Positions 1 through 6,670 of a stretch of 9,950 nucleotides of DNA are shown one piece after another. Each line of letters begins with the position of its first letter. Positions within the stretch are counted from its first letter, which is position 1. The notes beneath the pieces were generated by a model. That model did no database searches. It was not told the DNA's origin and saw only the letters and a list, made by a program, of their open reading frames with translations. The translations under genes and the position numbers were made by a program. Source of the stretch: an uncultured Succinatimonas sp. (GTDB lineage: Bacteria; Pseudomonadota; Gammaproteobacteria; Enterobacterales; Succinivibrionaceae); the NCBI GenBank assembly GCA_900548485.1, contig URKL01000049.1, positions 1 to 9,950 of the forward strand. Direction: 5' to 3'.

Positions 1-57
1 ATCGGGCATAAGTATTCTACCGAAGCTTTGGGATGAGAAATCATCGGTAGGGGAGAG
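1..57 (+). rRNA. 23S rRNA-like fragment (domain II), degenerate and truncated
   Basis: The segment reads ACCGAAGCT, a TTTGG, a small hairpin (GATGA, GAAA tetraloop, TCATC at 32-45), then GGTAGGGGAG. This is the order and spacing of 23S rRNA domain II around E. coli position 1150-1190, where ACCGAAGCTGCGG, a variable hairpin and GGTAGGGGAGCG follow each other. CTACC (17-21) can pair with GGTAG (46-50), as in the rRNA. The normally near-invariant AACGGGGCTAAGT just upstream is altered here to ATCGGGCATAAGT, and the match stops at about base 57 where the sequence turns AT-rich. It therefore looks like a decayed piece or an assembly junction, not a working gene. The left limit is the window edge. 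The match is from memory, not from an alignment. Confidence 0.55.
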
Positions 58-115
58 CCTAATAGATTTAAAAATTTTTTTGTAATCATTATAAATCCTG
101 CTCTTTCCTTAATTC

Positions 116-577
116 TTAAGGTTTAAAGCCGATATCATCAGCTAAGGCTTCGTTGCTTGCACAAGAGCGAGCTAATTGGTCGCAACGTTCATTTTCAGGA
201 TGACCATCATGACCTTTAACCCATTCCCAATGTAATTTATGGCGTTGACATTCTGTATCTAATAGTTGCCATAAATCTTGGTTTTTAACTGGTGTTTTAT
301 TACTAGTGCGCCAACCATTTTTTTTCCAGCCCTCAAGCCATTTGGTCATACCATTTTTCACATATTGGCTATCAGTAGTTATGGTTACCTCGCAAGGTTC
401 TTTTAAAGCATTAAGTCCTTTGATTACGGCCATCAATTCCATACGATTATTGGTAGTTAAGGTGTAGCCTAAAGAAATTTCTTTTTGTGCATTACCATAG
501 CGCAAAATCGCAGCAAAACCACCAGGTCCAGGATTTTTAAGACAAGAGCCATCAGTAAATAGGGAAACTTTTTTCAT
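116..577 (-). CDS. rnhA: Ribonuclease HI
   Basis: Cytoplasmic endonuclease that cuts the RNA strand of RNA-DNA hybrids, removing primers and R-loops. All four metal-binding acidic residues of the family are visible: D9 in FTDGS, E47 in NNRMEL, D69 in TTDSQYV and D133 in ERCDQLA. H123 of the flexible loop ([10 protein letters not shown]) is also present. The 153 residues match the usual ~155 of the E. coli type, including the basic-protrusion region [15 protein letters not shown] (80-94). The ATG is preceded in frame by a stop three codons upstream, so the start cannot move up; its Shine-Dalgarno sequence is weak. The gene diverges from dnaQ, as in enterobacteria, but is separated by 667 bases instead of a short shared promoter. 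No strong terminator was seen after the stop. Confidence 0.97.
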   Translation of the reverse strand: MKKVSLFTDGSCLKNPGPGGFAAILRYGNAQKEISLGYTLTTNNRMELMAVIKGLNALKEPCEVTITTDSQYVKNGMTKWLEGWKKNGWRTSNKTPVKNQDLWQLLDTECQRHKLHWEWVKGHDGHPENERCDQLARSCASNEALADDIGFKP

Positions 578-657
578 AAAACGCCATTATCAATTTTACA
601 ATAGAGGCTACGCCTTTATATGGCACCTCCCTTGTGAGCATCGAATAATTCAAAAAA

Positions 658-663
658 ATTATA
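658..663 (-). promoter_or_regulatory. Candidate -10 element of rnhA
   Basis: On the minus strand the hexamer is a perfect TATAAT (ATTATA on plus), preceded by TGTGT. It would give a 5' leader of about 75 bases before the rnhA ATG. No convincing -35 hexamer is seen at 16-18 bases. The leader also carries a strong Shine-Dalgarno-like GGAGGTG (624-630, minus strand) with no start codon at a usable distance. The region is very AT-rich, so chance matches are likely. Confidence 0.35.
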
Positions 664-737
664 ACACAAAACAACTAAAATAATTTTATATAAAAATCAA
701 TACGTTATAAAAAATATAGCTTGTCAGCCTAGTTTTT

Positions 738-775
738 TTTGACTTTCTCTCCTTTCTCATAAAGCAAGAGAATTC
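738..775 (-). mobile_element. Possible IS200/IS605-type right end hairpin
   Basis: Downstream of the tnpB remnant on the minus strand lies a short hairpin: TTCTC at 754-758 pairs with GAGAA at 768-772 across a 9-base loop. It is followed by GGAGAGAAAGTCAAA. A foldback of this kind ending in an AGTCAA-like tail about 100 bases after the tnpB stop resembles the right ends of IS200/IS605 elements, where TnpA recognises the hairpin and where the tnpB guide RNA is encoded. No left end or target flank was identified, so the boundary is approximate. Confidence 0.35.
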
Positions 776-850
776 CTATTACGGACATTTCTTTCTAGCT
801 TCAGTGATTTTGTAGTACTGACTCTTTTTAGTGTTCACTTCCTGATCTAG

Positions 851-1061
851 CTAGGAGATCCCTACCATAAGGATATTTTCCGTTGCGTTTTCATCCGCAT
901 TGGCTGTATATCCACAGAAAGATCTTGAAATTTTTGTCTGTCGTCAGATTTGCTTCATTTAAGTAAGATTGTTCCTGTTTTTTTATGACTTTAGTATAGC
1001 TGTATATGGAAAAAAACAGAGGTTTTTCACGGCAGACATTGTATTTATAATCTGCATATTT
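851..1061 (-). pseudogene. Remnant of IS200/IS605-family TnpB (OrfB)
   Basis: On the minus strand, 851-916 encodes CGYTANADENATENIL followed by five residues and a stop. This is the C-terminal zinc-ribbon and RuvC-III signature (CGY...NADxNAxxNI) of TnpB transposon-associated nucleases. Upstream, the reading frame shifts by one base at 917. The other frame (918-1061) reads LTTDKNFKIF, matching the residues normally just before the second zinc-ribbon cysteine pair, with a cysteine lost. Before that, TKVIKKQEQSYLNEAN resembles the N-terminal helical region of TnpB. About 250 residues in between are missing, so the gene carries an internal deletion and a frameshift. The C-terminal identification is firm; the N-terminal one is tentative. 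The open stretch continues to a stop at 1107 with residues I cannot assign. Confidence 0.6.
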
Positions 1062-1244
1062 ACCCTCCCTAATTTCTTTTGGAGGAAAGACATTTAAAGT
1101 TAATCTTTAGCGTTGAGTTTTTGTATAGCATCAAGATAGGTGGTTTTAAAAGATTTTGCTAAAATACTTAAATTCTAAAATAAATTAAACTATTATTTTT
1201 TATATAGCTAGTTTTTAACAATATTGGCTTTTGGGATAGGACTT

Positions 1245-2183
1245 ATGAAGCGACAGGTAGCTTTAGATACAGAAACTACAGGAAAGTCTGATGACGGTAC
1301 TCCAGGAGATCACCGCATTATTGAAATTGGCTGTGTTGAGATTATCGATCGTAAGCTCACCGGTAGACAGTTACAGCTATATGTTAATCCTGAACGTTTA
1401 GTAGATGAAGAAGCTTTTGCAGTTCATGGTATATCCGATGATTTTTTAAAGGATAAACCTAAATTTAAAGATGTAGCTTCTGAGCTTATGGATTTTATTC
1501 GCGGTTCAGAACTCCTCATTCATAATGCTAAGTTCGACGTTGGATTCTTAGATAAAGAATGGATGTTATTAGGTTCATCTGAAAGAACTACCGATCTAGC
1601 AACGGTCATAGATACCGTGTCTTTGGCGATGAAATTGTGCCCAGGACATCAGGTAAACTTAGACAATCTATGTAATATTTATGATGTTGACCGTTCAGCT
1701 CGTACTATGCACGGAGCTTTGTTAGACGCGCAAATCTTAGCTGAGGTTTATTTGGCTATGACAGGTGGCCAAAGGTCATTTAACTTTGGTGACGGCCTCT
1801 CTACTGTGGATATTAAACGCTGGCAAAGACCTTCAGGAGTTAAGTTACCGCTTATGCCTGTAGAACCGCAAAGAGCAGTAGTTCATACTGTAAATCTGAT
1901 TGAGTTAGCACAAAGTAGACCTTTAAAAGAGGTTGATGGTATAAGTTTTGCAGGTAGCACCTGGAGCGATGATTTTGATGTACCCTTTTTAAAAAAAGGC
2001 GAAGAAGAAAGTAAAAAAGAATATAAATCACGGCTTAAAGCTCAAAAAGAGGAAATGATGACTAAACTTTTGAGTGATGAGCAACAAAAATTATATGAAG
2101 AATATCTAAAAGAAGACCATAAGCAATATATGGAATGGGAAGATCGGGTTATGGGCCGGGTCAAAAAAGATGAGGAGAGATAA
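1245..2183 (+). CDS. dnaQ: DNA polymerase III epsilon subunit (3'-5' proofreading exonuclease)
   Basis: DEDDh exonuclease that proofreads for the replicative polymerase. With the ATG at 1245 the protein has 312 residues: Exo I is LDTETTG (D8, E10), Exo II is HNAKFDVGF (D98) and Exo III is MHGALLDAQ (H156, D161). QRSFNF (176-181) sits where E. coli epsilon has its clamp-binding QTSMAF. I prefer this ATG to an in-frame TTG at 1224: the E. coli-like core starts right after it, and GGGATAGGA lies 3-8 bases upstream. The catalytic domain ends near residue 175. The tail is longer than usual (E. coli 243 residues), and its last ~65 residues are rich in Lys and Glu and probably helical. The stop overlaps the gmhA start by one base, so the two form an operon. 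Confidence 0.95.
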   Translation: MKRQVALDTETTGKSDDGTPGDHRIIEIGCVEIIDRKLTGRQLQLYVNPERLVDEEAFAVHGISDDFLKDKPKFKDVASELMDFIRGSELLIHNAKFDVGFLDKEWMLLGSSERTTDLATVIDTVSLAMKLCPGHQVNLDNLCNIYDVDRSARTMHGALLDAQILAEVYLAMTGGQRSFNFGDGLSTVDIKRWQRPSGVKLPLMPVEPQRAVVHTVNLIELAQSRPLKEVDGISFAGSTWSDDFDVPFLKKGEEESKKEYKSRLKAQKEEMMTKLLSDEQQKLYEEYLKEDHKQYMEWEDRVMGRVKKDEER

Positions 2184-2764
2184 TGCTGTCATTTAGTGTT
2201 TTAGACGACTTACGTCAAGAATATGAAGTTTTAGGTAATTTTATTGCCAAAAATGATACCCGCGAGCTGATTGAAAAAGCGATAGAGCTTATGGCTACAG
2301 CGCTTAAATCCGATGGCAAGATTATAAGTGCGGGTAACGGTGGCAGTATGTGTGATGCTCAGCATTTTGCTGAGGAATTAAGTGGAAGATTCCGCGATGA
2401 TAGACCTGCTTACGCCGCAATAGCTATCTGTGATCCTAGTCATTTGACTTGTGTTGGCAATGATTATGGATTTGATTATATATTTTCTCGTTTTGTTGAG
2501 GGCTTAGGCAAGAAAGGCGATGTTTTTTTAGGTATTTCAACTTCAGGTAATTCTAAAAATATTATTGAAACCTGTAAAGTTTGTCGTCAAAAAGGAATTA
2601 AAACAGTCTTACTTTTAGGTAAGGATGGTGGCAAACTCAAAGAGTATGGCGATGTAAATATTATTGTTCCTCATCACGGTTATGCAGATCGCATTCAAGA
2701 AGTTCATACAATGATTATTCATATCATGATCCGTGGTATTGAAGAATTAATGGCTAAAGCTTAA
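2183..2764 (+). CDS. gmhA: Sedoheptulose 7-phosphate isomerase (phosphoheptose isomerase)
   Basis: SIS-domain isomerase converting sedoheptulose 7-phosphate to D-glycero-D-manno-heptose 7-phosphate, the first step of ADP-heptose synthesis for the LPS inner core. It acts as a cytoplasmic tetramer. Its 193 residues align nearly colinearly with E. coli GmhA (192): SAGNGGSMCDAQHFAEEL (49-66), GISTSGNS (117-124) and GYADRIQEVH (166-175). The zinc ligands H61, E65, Q172 and H180 keep the E. coli numbering, which separates it from the related DnaA-binding DiaA. The start is TAATG, overlapping the dnaQ stop; AGGAG (2173-2177) five bases upstream lies inside dnaQ, so translation is probably coupled. 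A terminator follows directly. This cotranscription with dnaQ is not the E. coli arrangement. Confidence 0.95.
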   Translation: MLSFSVLDDLRQEYEVLGNFIAKNDTRELIEKAIELMATALKSDGKIISAGNGGSMCDAQHFAEELSGRFRDDRPAYAAIAICDPSHLTCVGNDYGFDYIFSRFVEGLGKKGDVFLGISTSGNSKNIIETCKVCRQKGIKTVLLLGKDGGKLKEYGDVNIIVPHHGYADRIQEVHTMIIHIMIRGIEELMAKA

Positions 2765-2777
2765 TCATTTTTTATCT

Positions 2778-2805
2778 AAAAAAGGGCCTTTAAAGGCCTT
2801 TTTTT
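2778..2805 (+). terminator. Rho-independent terminator of dnaQ-gmhA
   Basis: AAAGGGCC pairs with GGCCTTTT (eight pairs including one G-U) across the loop TTTAAA and is followed by a run of T to 2805. It lies 13 bases after the gmhA stop. The A-run on the left side would also let it act weakly on the minus strand. Confidence 0.85.
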
Positions 2806-2922
2806 CGTTTGAACATATTTTTAAATTATGTATAAGTAAGCAAATTAACATTTTGATTTAATAAAAAATAAAATATTTTTTTAGTACTTAAAAATTCCTT
2901 TCCTAGAGCAATCTAATAAAAA

Positions 2923-2990
2923 TTTAACAATTGTATTGATAATTGTTAAACGTTTCACGTTTTTTACAGTCTAATTAACTCGATGTTAAA
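2923..2990. promoter_or_regulatory. TGTTAAA repeats upstream of eptA, candidate operator
   Basis: TTTAACAATT (2923-2932) and AATTGTTAAA (2941-2950) form a perfect 10-bp inverted repeat with an 8-base spacer. TGTTAAA within its right arm (2944-2950) recurs in direct orientation at 2984-2990, exactly 40 bp on. There are thus three copies of one heptamer in the 140 bases before eptA. TTGAT (2936-2940) followed after four bases by GTTAA is a half-matching FNR-like site. No clear PmrA or PhoP box was recognised. The arrangement suggests a regulator binding site, but the surrounding DNA is AT-rich and the regulator is unknown. The rest of the gap (2806-2922 and 2991-3059) shows only AT-rich sequence and the eptA ribosome binding site AGGA at 3050-3053. 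Confidence 0.4.
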
Positions 2991-3059
2991 TGTTTTTTAA
3001 AACTTTGATTAAAGGAAAAGTTTTTTAGATTTCTTATGTAAATCATTTTAGGAAAGATC

Positions 3060-4712
3060 ATGAAAAGAATAAGTGCTCCTTGGTATGTGGTTTTTTATGC
3101 GGTGGTTCTTTATTTTTCGACCGTATTGAATCAACAGATTTTAACGCATTTTTATACCATCTTGTCTCATTCTGAAGGAGTAGGCTCTTTATTCTCATTA
3201 ACTCCTCCCTTAGTTTTATTTTCAGCTCTAAGCATAGTCTTTCTATTTTTTAGTTCTAAATATATTTTTAAAGGAGCTATGATTTTTCTAATCGTAACAG
3301 GAGCTCAAGTAGGATATTTTGCGACTAAATACGGCATTATTTTCGATTATGACATGATGGTTAATATCTTTTCGACTAATTTTGCCGAAGCCCGAGGTTA
3401 TATATCTTTAGAATCAATTCTAGCTGCTTTTATTTATGGCGTTTTACCTGCAATTTTTCTTTGTTATATAAAAATAAAATGGCCACAAAGCCTTTTTAAG
3501 GCTATATGGCAAAGATTATTAGTTTTTGTAATAGCTGCAATTACTTTAGTTGCAATTGCAATTCCTTATTATCAAAATTATGCTTCCATTGGTCGCAATA
3601 ATAGTATCTTACGCAAAGAAATTTCTCCTTACAATTATGTTTATTATGGATATAAAGCTTTAAAACAAATGTATTTCCCGACTGTGGTTAAGTTTGATGA
3701 GTTTGGAAAGAAATCTTTTATTGATAACTCTTGGGAACGTCCTGAATTGTTTGTCGTAGTTGTAGGTGAGACTGCCAGAGCACAAAATTTCAAACATAAT
3801 GGTTATGAGCGTAACACTACTCCTTATACAGATAAGTTTGAAAATTTGATTAAATTTGCACCAGTTCAAAGTTGTGGTACTGCTACCGCAGTTTCTGTTC
3901 CCTGTATGTTTTCACGACAAAATCGAGAAGAGTATGATGAGGTAAAAGCTCAAAATTCAAGTAATCTTACAGATTTGCTTAAATATGCAGGTTATGATGT
4001 TTATTGGTATGACAATGATGGTGGCTGTAAGGGTGTTTGTAAGCGTATCAATAATGTTTTAATTTCAAATAGTGATCCTAAATTAAAGGGAAAATGTGGC
4101 GCTGATGGTTGTTACGACGAAGTTTTATTACCTTTATTAAAAGAGCGTTTACAGTTACAAACTCAGAACAAAAAAAGTTCGGTAATATTCCTACATATTA
4201 TTGGTAGTCATGGACCGACTTATTTTGCACGTGTTCCTGAGGATAAAAAAGTATTTTTCCCGACTTGTGAGCGTGGAGATATTGAAAATTGCTCGCGAGA
4301 GGAAATCGTCAATGCTTATGACAATACCTTAGTTTATACAGATTACATTCTCTCTGAGGTCATTAAGAGTTTAGAACCTTATCAACAAAACTTTGGTACT
4401 GGTGTGTTCTATATATCAGATCATGGAGAGTCTTTAGGCGAAATGGGTTTGTATTTACATGGAGCCCCATATGCTTTAGCGCCAGATGAGCAGAAATTCG
4501 TACCAATGATGACTTATTTTTCAAATTCTTTTGTTGAGGATCATAAAATGGATATGAATTGTTTAGCCAATGAAGCTAAGCTAAGTTTTAGTCAAGACAA
4601 TTTCTTCCATAGTTTATTAGGTATTTTAGATGTGAATACTTCCTTTTATAACGGCGATCAAGATCTGTTTTTAAAGTGTCGTATTTGGGATAAATTACCT
4701 CCTCGTGATTAA
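3060..4712 (+). CDS. eptA: Lipid A phosphoethanolamine transferase, EptA/MCR type
   Basis: Inner-membrane enzyme with a periplasmic alkaline-phosphatase-fold domain that moves phosphoethanolamine from phosphatidylethanolamine to lipid A, lowering surface charge and polymyxin binding. Five membrane segments lie near residues 8-24, 48-66, 72-90, 116-137 and 152-172, followed by the catalytic domain from ~228. The zinc and nucleophile set is complete: E237 (GET), T276 (SCGTATAVSVPC), D454 and H455 (SDHGE). H384 (GSHGPTY) and H467 (YLHGAPY) match the second substrate-binding set, and N102, T106 and E110 the lipid-binding trio of MCR-1. Cysteine pairs 272/282, 323/327, 346/351 and 403/411 fit the family's disulfides. 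At 550 residues it is full length. It stands alone, without pmrAB, and its stop overlaps the convergent yolD-like gene. The substrate is inferred; other LPS-sugar transferases share the fold. Confidence 0.92.
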   Translation: MKRISAPWYVVFYAVVLYFSTVLNQQILTHFYTILSHSEGVGSLFSLTPPLVLFSALSIVFLFFSSKYIFKGAMIFLIVTGAQVGYFATKYGIIFDYDMMVNIFSTNFAEARGYISLESILAAFIYGVLPAIFLCYIKIKWPQSLFKAIWQRLLVFVIAAITLVAIAIPYYQNYASIGRNNSILRKEISPYNYVYYGYKALKQMYFPTVVKFDEFGKKSFIDNSWERPELFVVVVGETARAQNFKHNGYERNTTPYTDKFENLIKFAPVQSCGTATAVSVPCMFSRQNREEYDEVKAQNSSNLTDLLKYAGYDVYWYDNDGGCKGVCKRINNVLISNSDPKLKGKCGADGCYDEVLLPLLKERLQLQTQNKKSSVIFLHIIGSHGPTYFARVPEDKKVFFPTCERGDIENCSREEIVNAYDNTLVYTDYILSEVIKSLEPYQQNFGTGVFYISDHGESLGEMGLYLHGAPYALAPDEQKFVPMMTYFSNSFVEDHKMDMNCLANEAKLSFSQDNFFHSLLGILDVNTSFYNGDQDLFLKCRIWDKLPPRD

Positions 4713-5122
4713 AGAGTATTAAAGATTTGACCTTCAATAGATTGAATACATTTTAAGTTTAAGTGTTTCCCTGAATTTAAAGTAATAGTTTGATATTGCG
4801 GGTCAAATTTTTGAATATAACCATAAATTATATTTTTCTGCATTTGATGATGTTGATTTTCTTCAAGATAAGTGATCATAACTTGGGCGCATAGATTTAA
4901 GTTATGGAGTAGAAATTGTAATTTACGATCTAATTCTGATTTTTGATCATCATCTAAGCTATTAAGCTCCGGCAAAGGTAAGGAGTTTTCTTCTATAGCT
5001 TCATCGTAACCTGCAAGAGCATCGAAAGGGAGAAATTGTGCAGCTCGTTCTTTAGCGGTGAGTTTGTGAACTATTCCAGGGAATGGATAGTTAATATTGA
5101 TAATATCATCATATTTACTCAT
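4709..5122 (-). CDS. YolD-like protein, partner of Y-family polymerase
   Basis: The N-terminus MSKYDDIININYPFPG and the motif ERAAQFLPFDALAGYDEAI (25-43) match YolD-like proteins, found mainly in Firmicutes beside UvrX/YqjW-type Y-family polymerases and proposed as functional counterparts of UmuD. A charged middle (46-90) is predicted helical. The end (GYIQKFDPQYQTITLNSGK, 101-119) reads as a small beta barrel. At 137 residues the length is typical. Its ATG overlaps the polymerase stop as ATGA, so the genes are translationally coupled. Its own stop shares TTAA with the convergent eptA stop, and no terminator lies between them. A biochemical role is not established; modulating or recruiting the polymerase is an inference from the constant pairing. 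Confidence 0.85.
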   Translation of the reverse strand: MSKYDDIININYPFPGIVHKLTAKERAAQFLPFDALAGYDEAIEENSLPLPELNSLDDDQKSELDRKLQFLLHNLNLCAQVMITYLEENQHHQMQKNIIYGYIQKFDPQYQTITLNSGKHLNLKCIQSIEGQIFNTL

Positions 5123-6645
5123 GCCTTATGCCCACCAATTTGAGAATTTCTTTGAATAGCAGTAGCTTCTTCTTGAAGATCGACTGCTTTAAAAATCACA
5201 TTATTTCCATATTTATGTTTGAGCTTTAACATCGCTTCTTGAAGTTTATGCTCTTTTTTTAGATCTAAAGTTGGTGATGTTTTGGGGAGTTGAATTTCTT
5301 CAAAATCAGCAAAAAGATCAAGTTGTCTAGGTTCTTGAGTTTTATTCTCTGATAAAGACTCTTTTTTTAGCATAATTGCCGTTAAGTTAATGCGCCTTAT
5401 TAGTAGATTTTTATTTATGATGTCGTCAAAAAGCTTTAATGTATATTCTCTAATGATGTTTTGAGAGTTATTAGCTTTAGGCATGGACTTAGTCCCATGT
5501 GCACTTTTAGGTACTTGACGCCCATAATTATCAATAACAATCTCACCTTGATATTTTTGTTTTAAGTGTGTTTTTTTTAGATTGTCGCTATCATAGCCTA
5601 TAGTTAAAACTAATTTTTCTGACAATAAATGTTTTTTGGTAAGATTTAATGCTAATTGTTCAGACATTTCCTGCAGGATAATTTTAGTTTGTATATAAGT
5701 ATAAGGACAATTTAAAACCTGACCTTCACTGAGACTTTTGCGTTCGGGGCGGATGGCTTTAATATCTGCTATTGTCGTACTTTCATACCCCCAAGCATGA
5801 TCTATGAGTAATTCTGCATTAACGCCAAAAATTTTATAAAGTAAGGCTTGATTGTAATAATCGTGCTCTTTACCTAAAGAACATCTGGCAATATCTCCCA
5901 TAGTGAAGATATTTTCTGTAGCTAGGCGCTTGGCATAACCTTTTCCAACTCGCCAAAAATCTGTAATGGGTTGATAATCCCATAAATATTTACGATAACT
6001 ATATTCATCAAGAGTAGCTAACCTTAAACCATTACGATCTGCTTTGGTATGTTTAGCTACAATATCCATTGCAATTTTGGCTAAATAAAGATTAGTGCCG
6101 ATCCCTGCTGTGGCTGTAATACCAGTTTTTTCTAGGATTTCATTTAGTATTTTTGAGGCTAGATCCCAAGCTTTAATTTTATAGTTTTTAAGATAGGTTG
6201 TAGCATCAATAAAAACTTCATCTATAGAGTAGATAACTATATCTTCTGGGGCAATATATTTGAGATAAATTTTATAAATTCGAGAACTATAGTCAAGATA
6301 TAGAGCCATCCTTGGTGGAGCTATAATATAGTCTATGGCATATTCAGGATGTATTTTTAAGATACTATCAACAATACTTGTTTGATTGAGTCTAAGAGAC
6401 CCTTGATGGGATCGATATTGATTTAAGTTTTTTACTGCTTTTACAACTTCAAATAAACGAGCTCGACCACTGATGCCCAGTGCTTTTAGAGAGGGACTTA
6501 CAGCAAGGCAAATGGTTTTTGTTGTACGAGACGCATCTGCAACTACTAAATGTGTATCTAGGGGATCTAAGCCTCGTTCTACACATTCAACAGATGCATA
6601 AAATGATTTTAAATCTATAGCTATGTATTGTTTTTGTGAATGCAT
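5119..6645 (-). CDS. Y-family translesion DNA polymerase, Firmicutes UvrX/YqjW-like
   Basis: Error-prone polymerase for bypass of damaged bases. The palm carries D11 (AIDLKSFYASVE) and D142-E143 (SIDEVF), the metal-binding residues; Y16 is the likely steric gate. GITATAGIGTNLYLAKIAMD (175-194) is the conserved Y-family palm motif. DFWRVGKGYAKRL (229-241) and MGDIARCSLG (249-258) form the helix-hairpin-helix region. QLDLF (441-445) is an ideal sliding-clamp-binding motif. The long sequence SGRARLFEVV, the tail ending NSQIGGHKA and the length (508) match the polymerases paired with YolD in Clostridia and Bacilli, not UmuC or DinB of gammaproteobacteria. No Shine-Dalgarno precedes the ATG, and a TATGAT lies four bases upstream, so the mRNA may be leaderless. 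Acquisition by transfer is inferred; base composition resembles the neighbours. Confidence 0.93.
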   Translation of the reverse strand: MHSQKQYIAIDLKSFYASVECVERGLDPLDTHLVVADASRTTKTICLAVSPSLKALGISGRARLFEVVKAVKNLNQYRSHQGSLRLNQTSIVDSILKIHPEYAIDYIIAPPRMALYLDYSSRIYKIYLKYIAPEDIVIYSIDEVFIDATTYLKNYKIKAWDLASKILNEILEKTGITATAGIGTNLYLAKIAMDIVAKHTKADRNGLRLATLDEYSYRKYLWDYQPITDFWRVGKGYAKRLATENIFTMGDIARCSLGKEHDYYNQALLYKIFGVNAELLIDHAWGYESTTIADIKAIRPERKSLSEGQVLNCPYTYIQTKIILQEMSEQLALNLTKKHLLSEKLVLTIGYDSDNLKKTHLKQKYQGEIVIDNYGRQVPKSAHGTKSMPKANNSQNIIREYTLKLFDDIINKNLLIRRINLTAIMLKKESLSENKTQEPRQLDLFADFEEIQLPKTSPTLDLKKEHKLQEAMLKLKHKYGNNVIFKAVDLQEEATAIQRNSQIGGHKA

Positions 6646-6649
6646 TTAG

Positions 6650-6655
6650 ATCATA
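6650..6655 (-). promoter_or_regulatory. Candidate -10 element of the polymerase cassette (leaderless start)
   Basis: TATGAT on the minus strand ends four bases before the polymerase ATG. If used, transcription would begin at or next to the start codon, which would fit the absence of a Shine-Dalgarno sequence. The -35 position with a 17-base spacer (6673-6678) reads ATCTTT, a poor match, and lies inside the adjacent palindrome. Confidence 0.35.
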
Positions 6656-6670
6656 AATAATAACTCTTCA

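Larger units (their letters stand above)
578..1244. other. rnhA-dnaQ intergenic region with decayed insertion
   Basis: This 667-base gap has no intact gene. It holds the rnhA leader and probable -10, an AT-rich stretch (640-730), the IS-like right end and the tnpB remnant. It ends in an AT-rich stretch (1140-1230) that should contain the dnaQ promoter. TATTAT and TATATAG motifs occur near 1190-1207, but no clear -35/-10 pair stands out. A 24-codon minus-strand frame ending at the stop 1100-1102 is too short to name. The parsimonious reading is that an insertion sequence landed between two divergent promoters and then decayed. Confidence 0.6.

Noticed and set aside
622..633. Strong GGGAGGTG ribosome-binding-like site in the rnhA leader, possibly for a leader peptide
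   Set aside because: No ATG, GTG or TTG occurs at 5-9 bases after it on the minus strand, so no leader peptide can be supported.
600..1240. CRISPR array, tRNA or intact small gene in the rnhA-dnaQ gap
   Set aside because: No regularly spaced repeats, no cloverleaf, and open frames there are short, frameshifted or without start sites.
1224..1244. TTG start adding seven residues to DnaQ
   Set aside because: No Shine-Dalgarno sequence precedes it, and the added residues have no counterpart in DnaQ; the ATG at 1245 has GGGATAGGA just upstream.
3660..3869. 69-codon open frame on the minus strand inside eptA
   Set aside because: It lies wholly within a well-supported gene on the other strand and has no recognisable motifs or ribosome binding site; it is a shadow frame.
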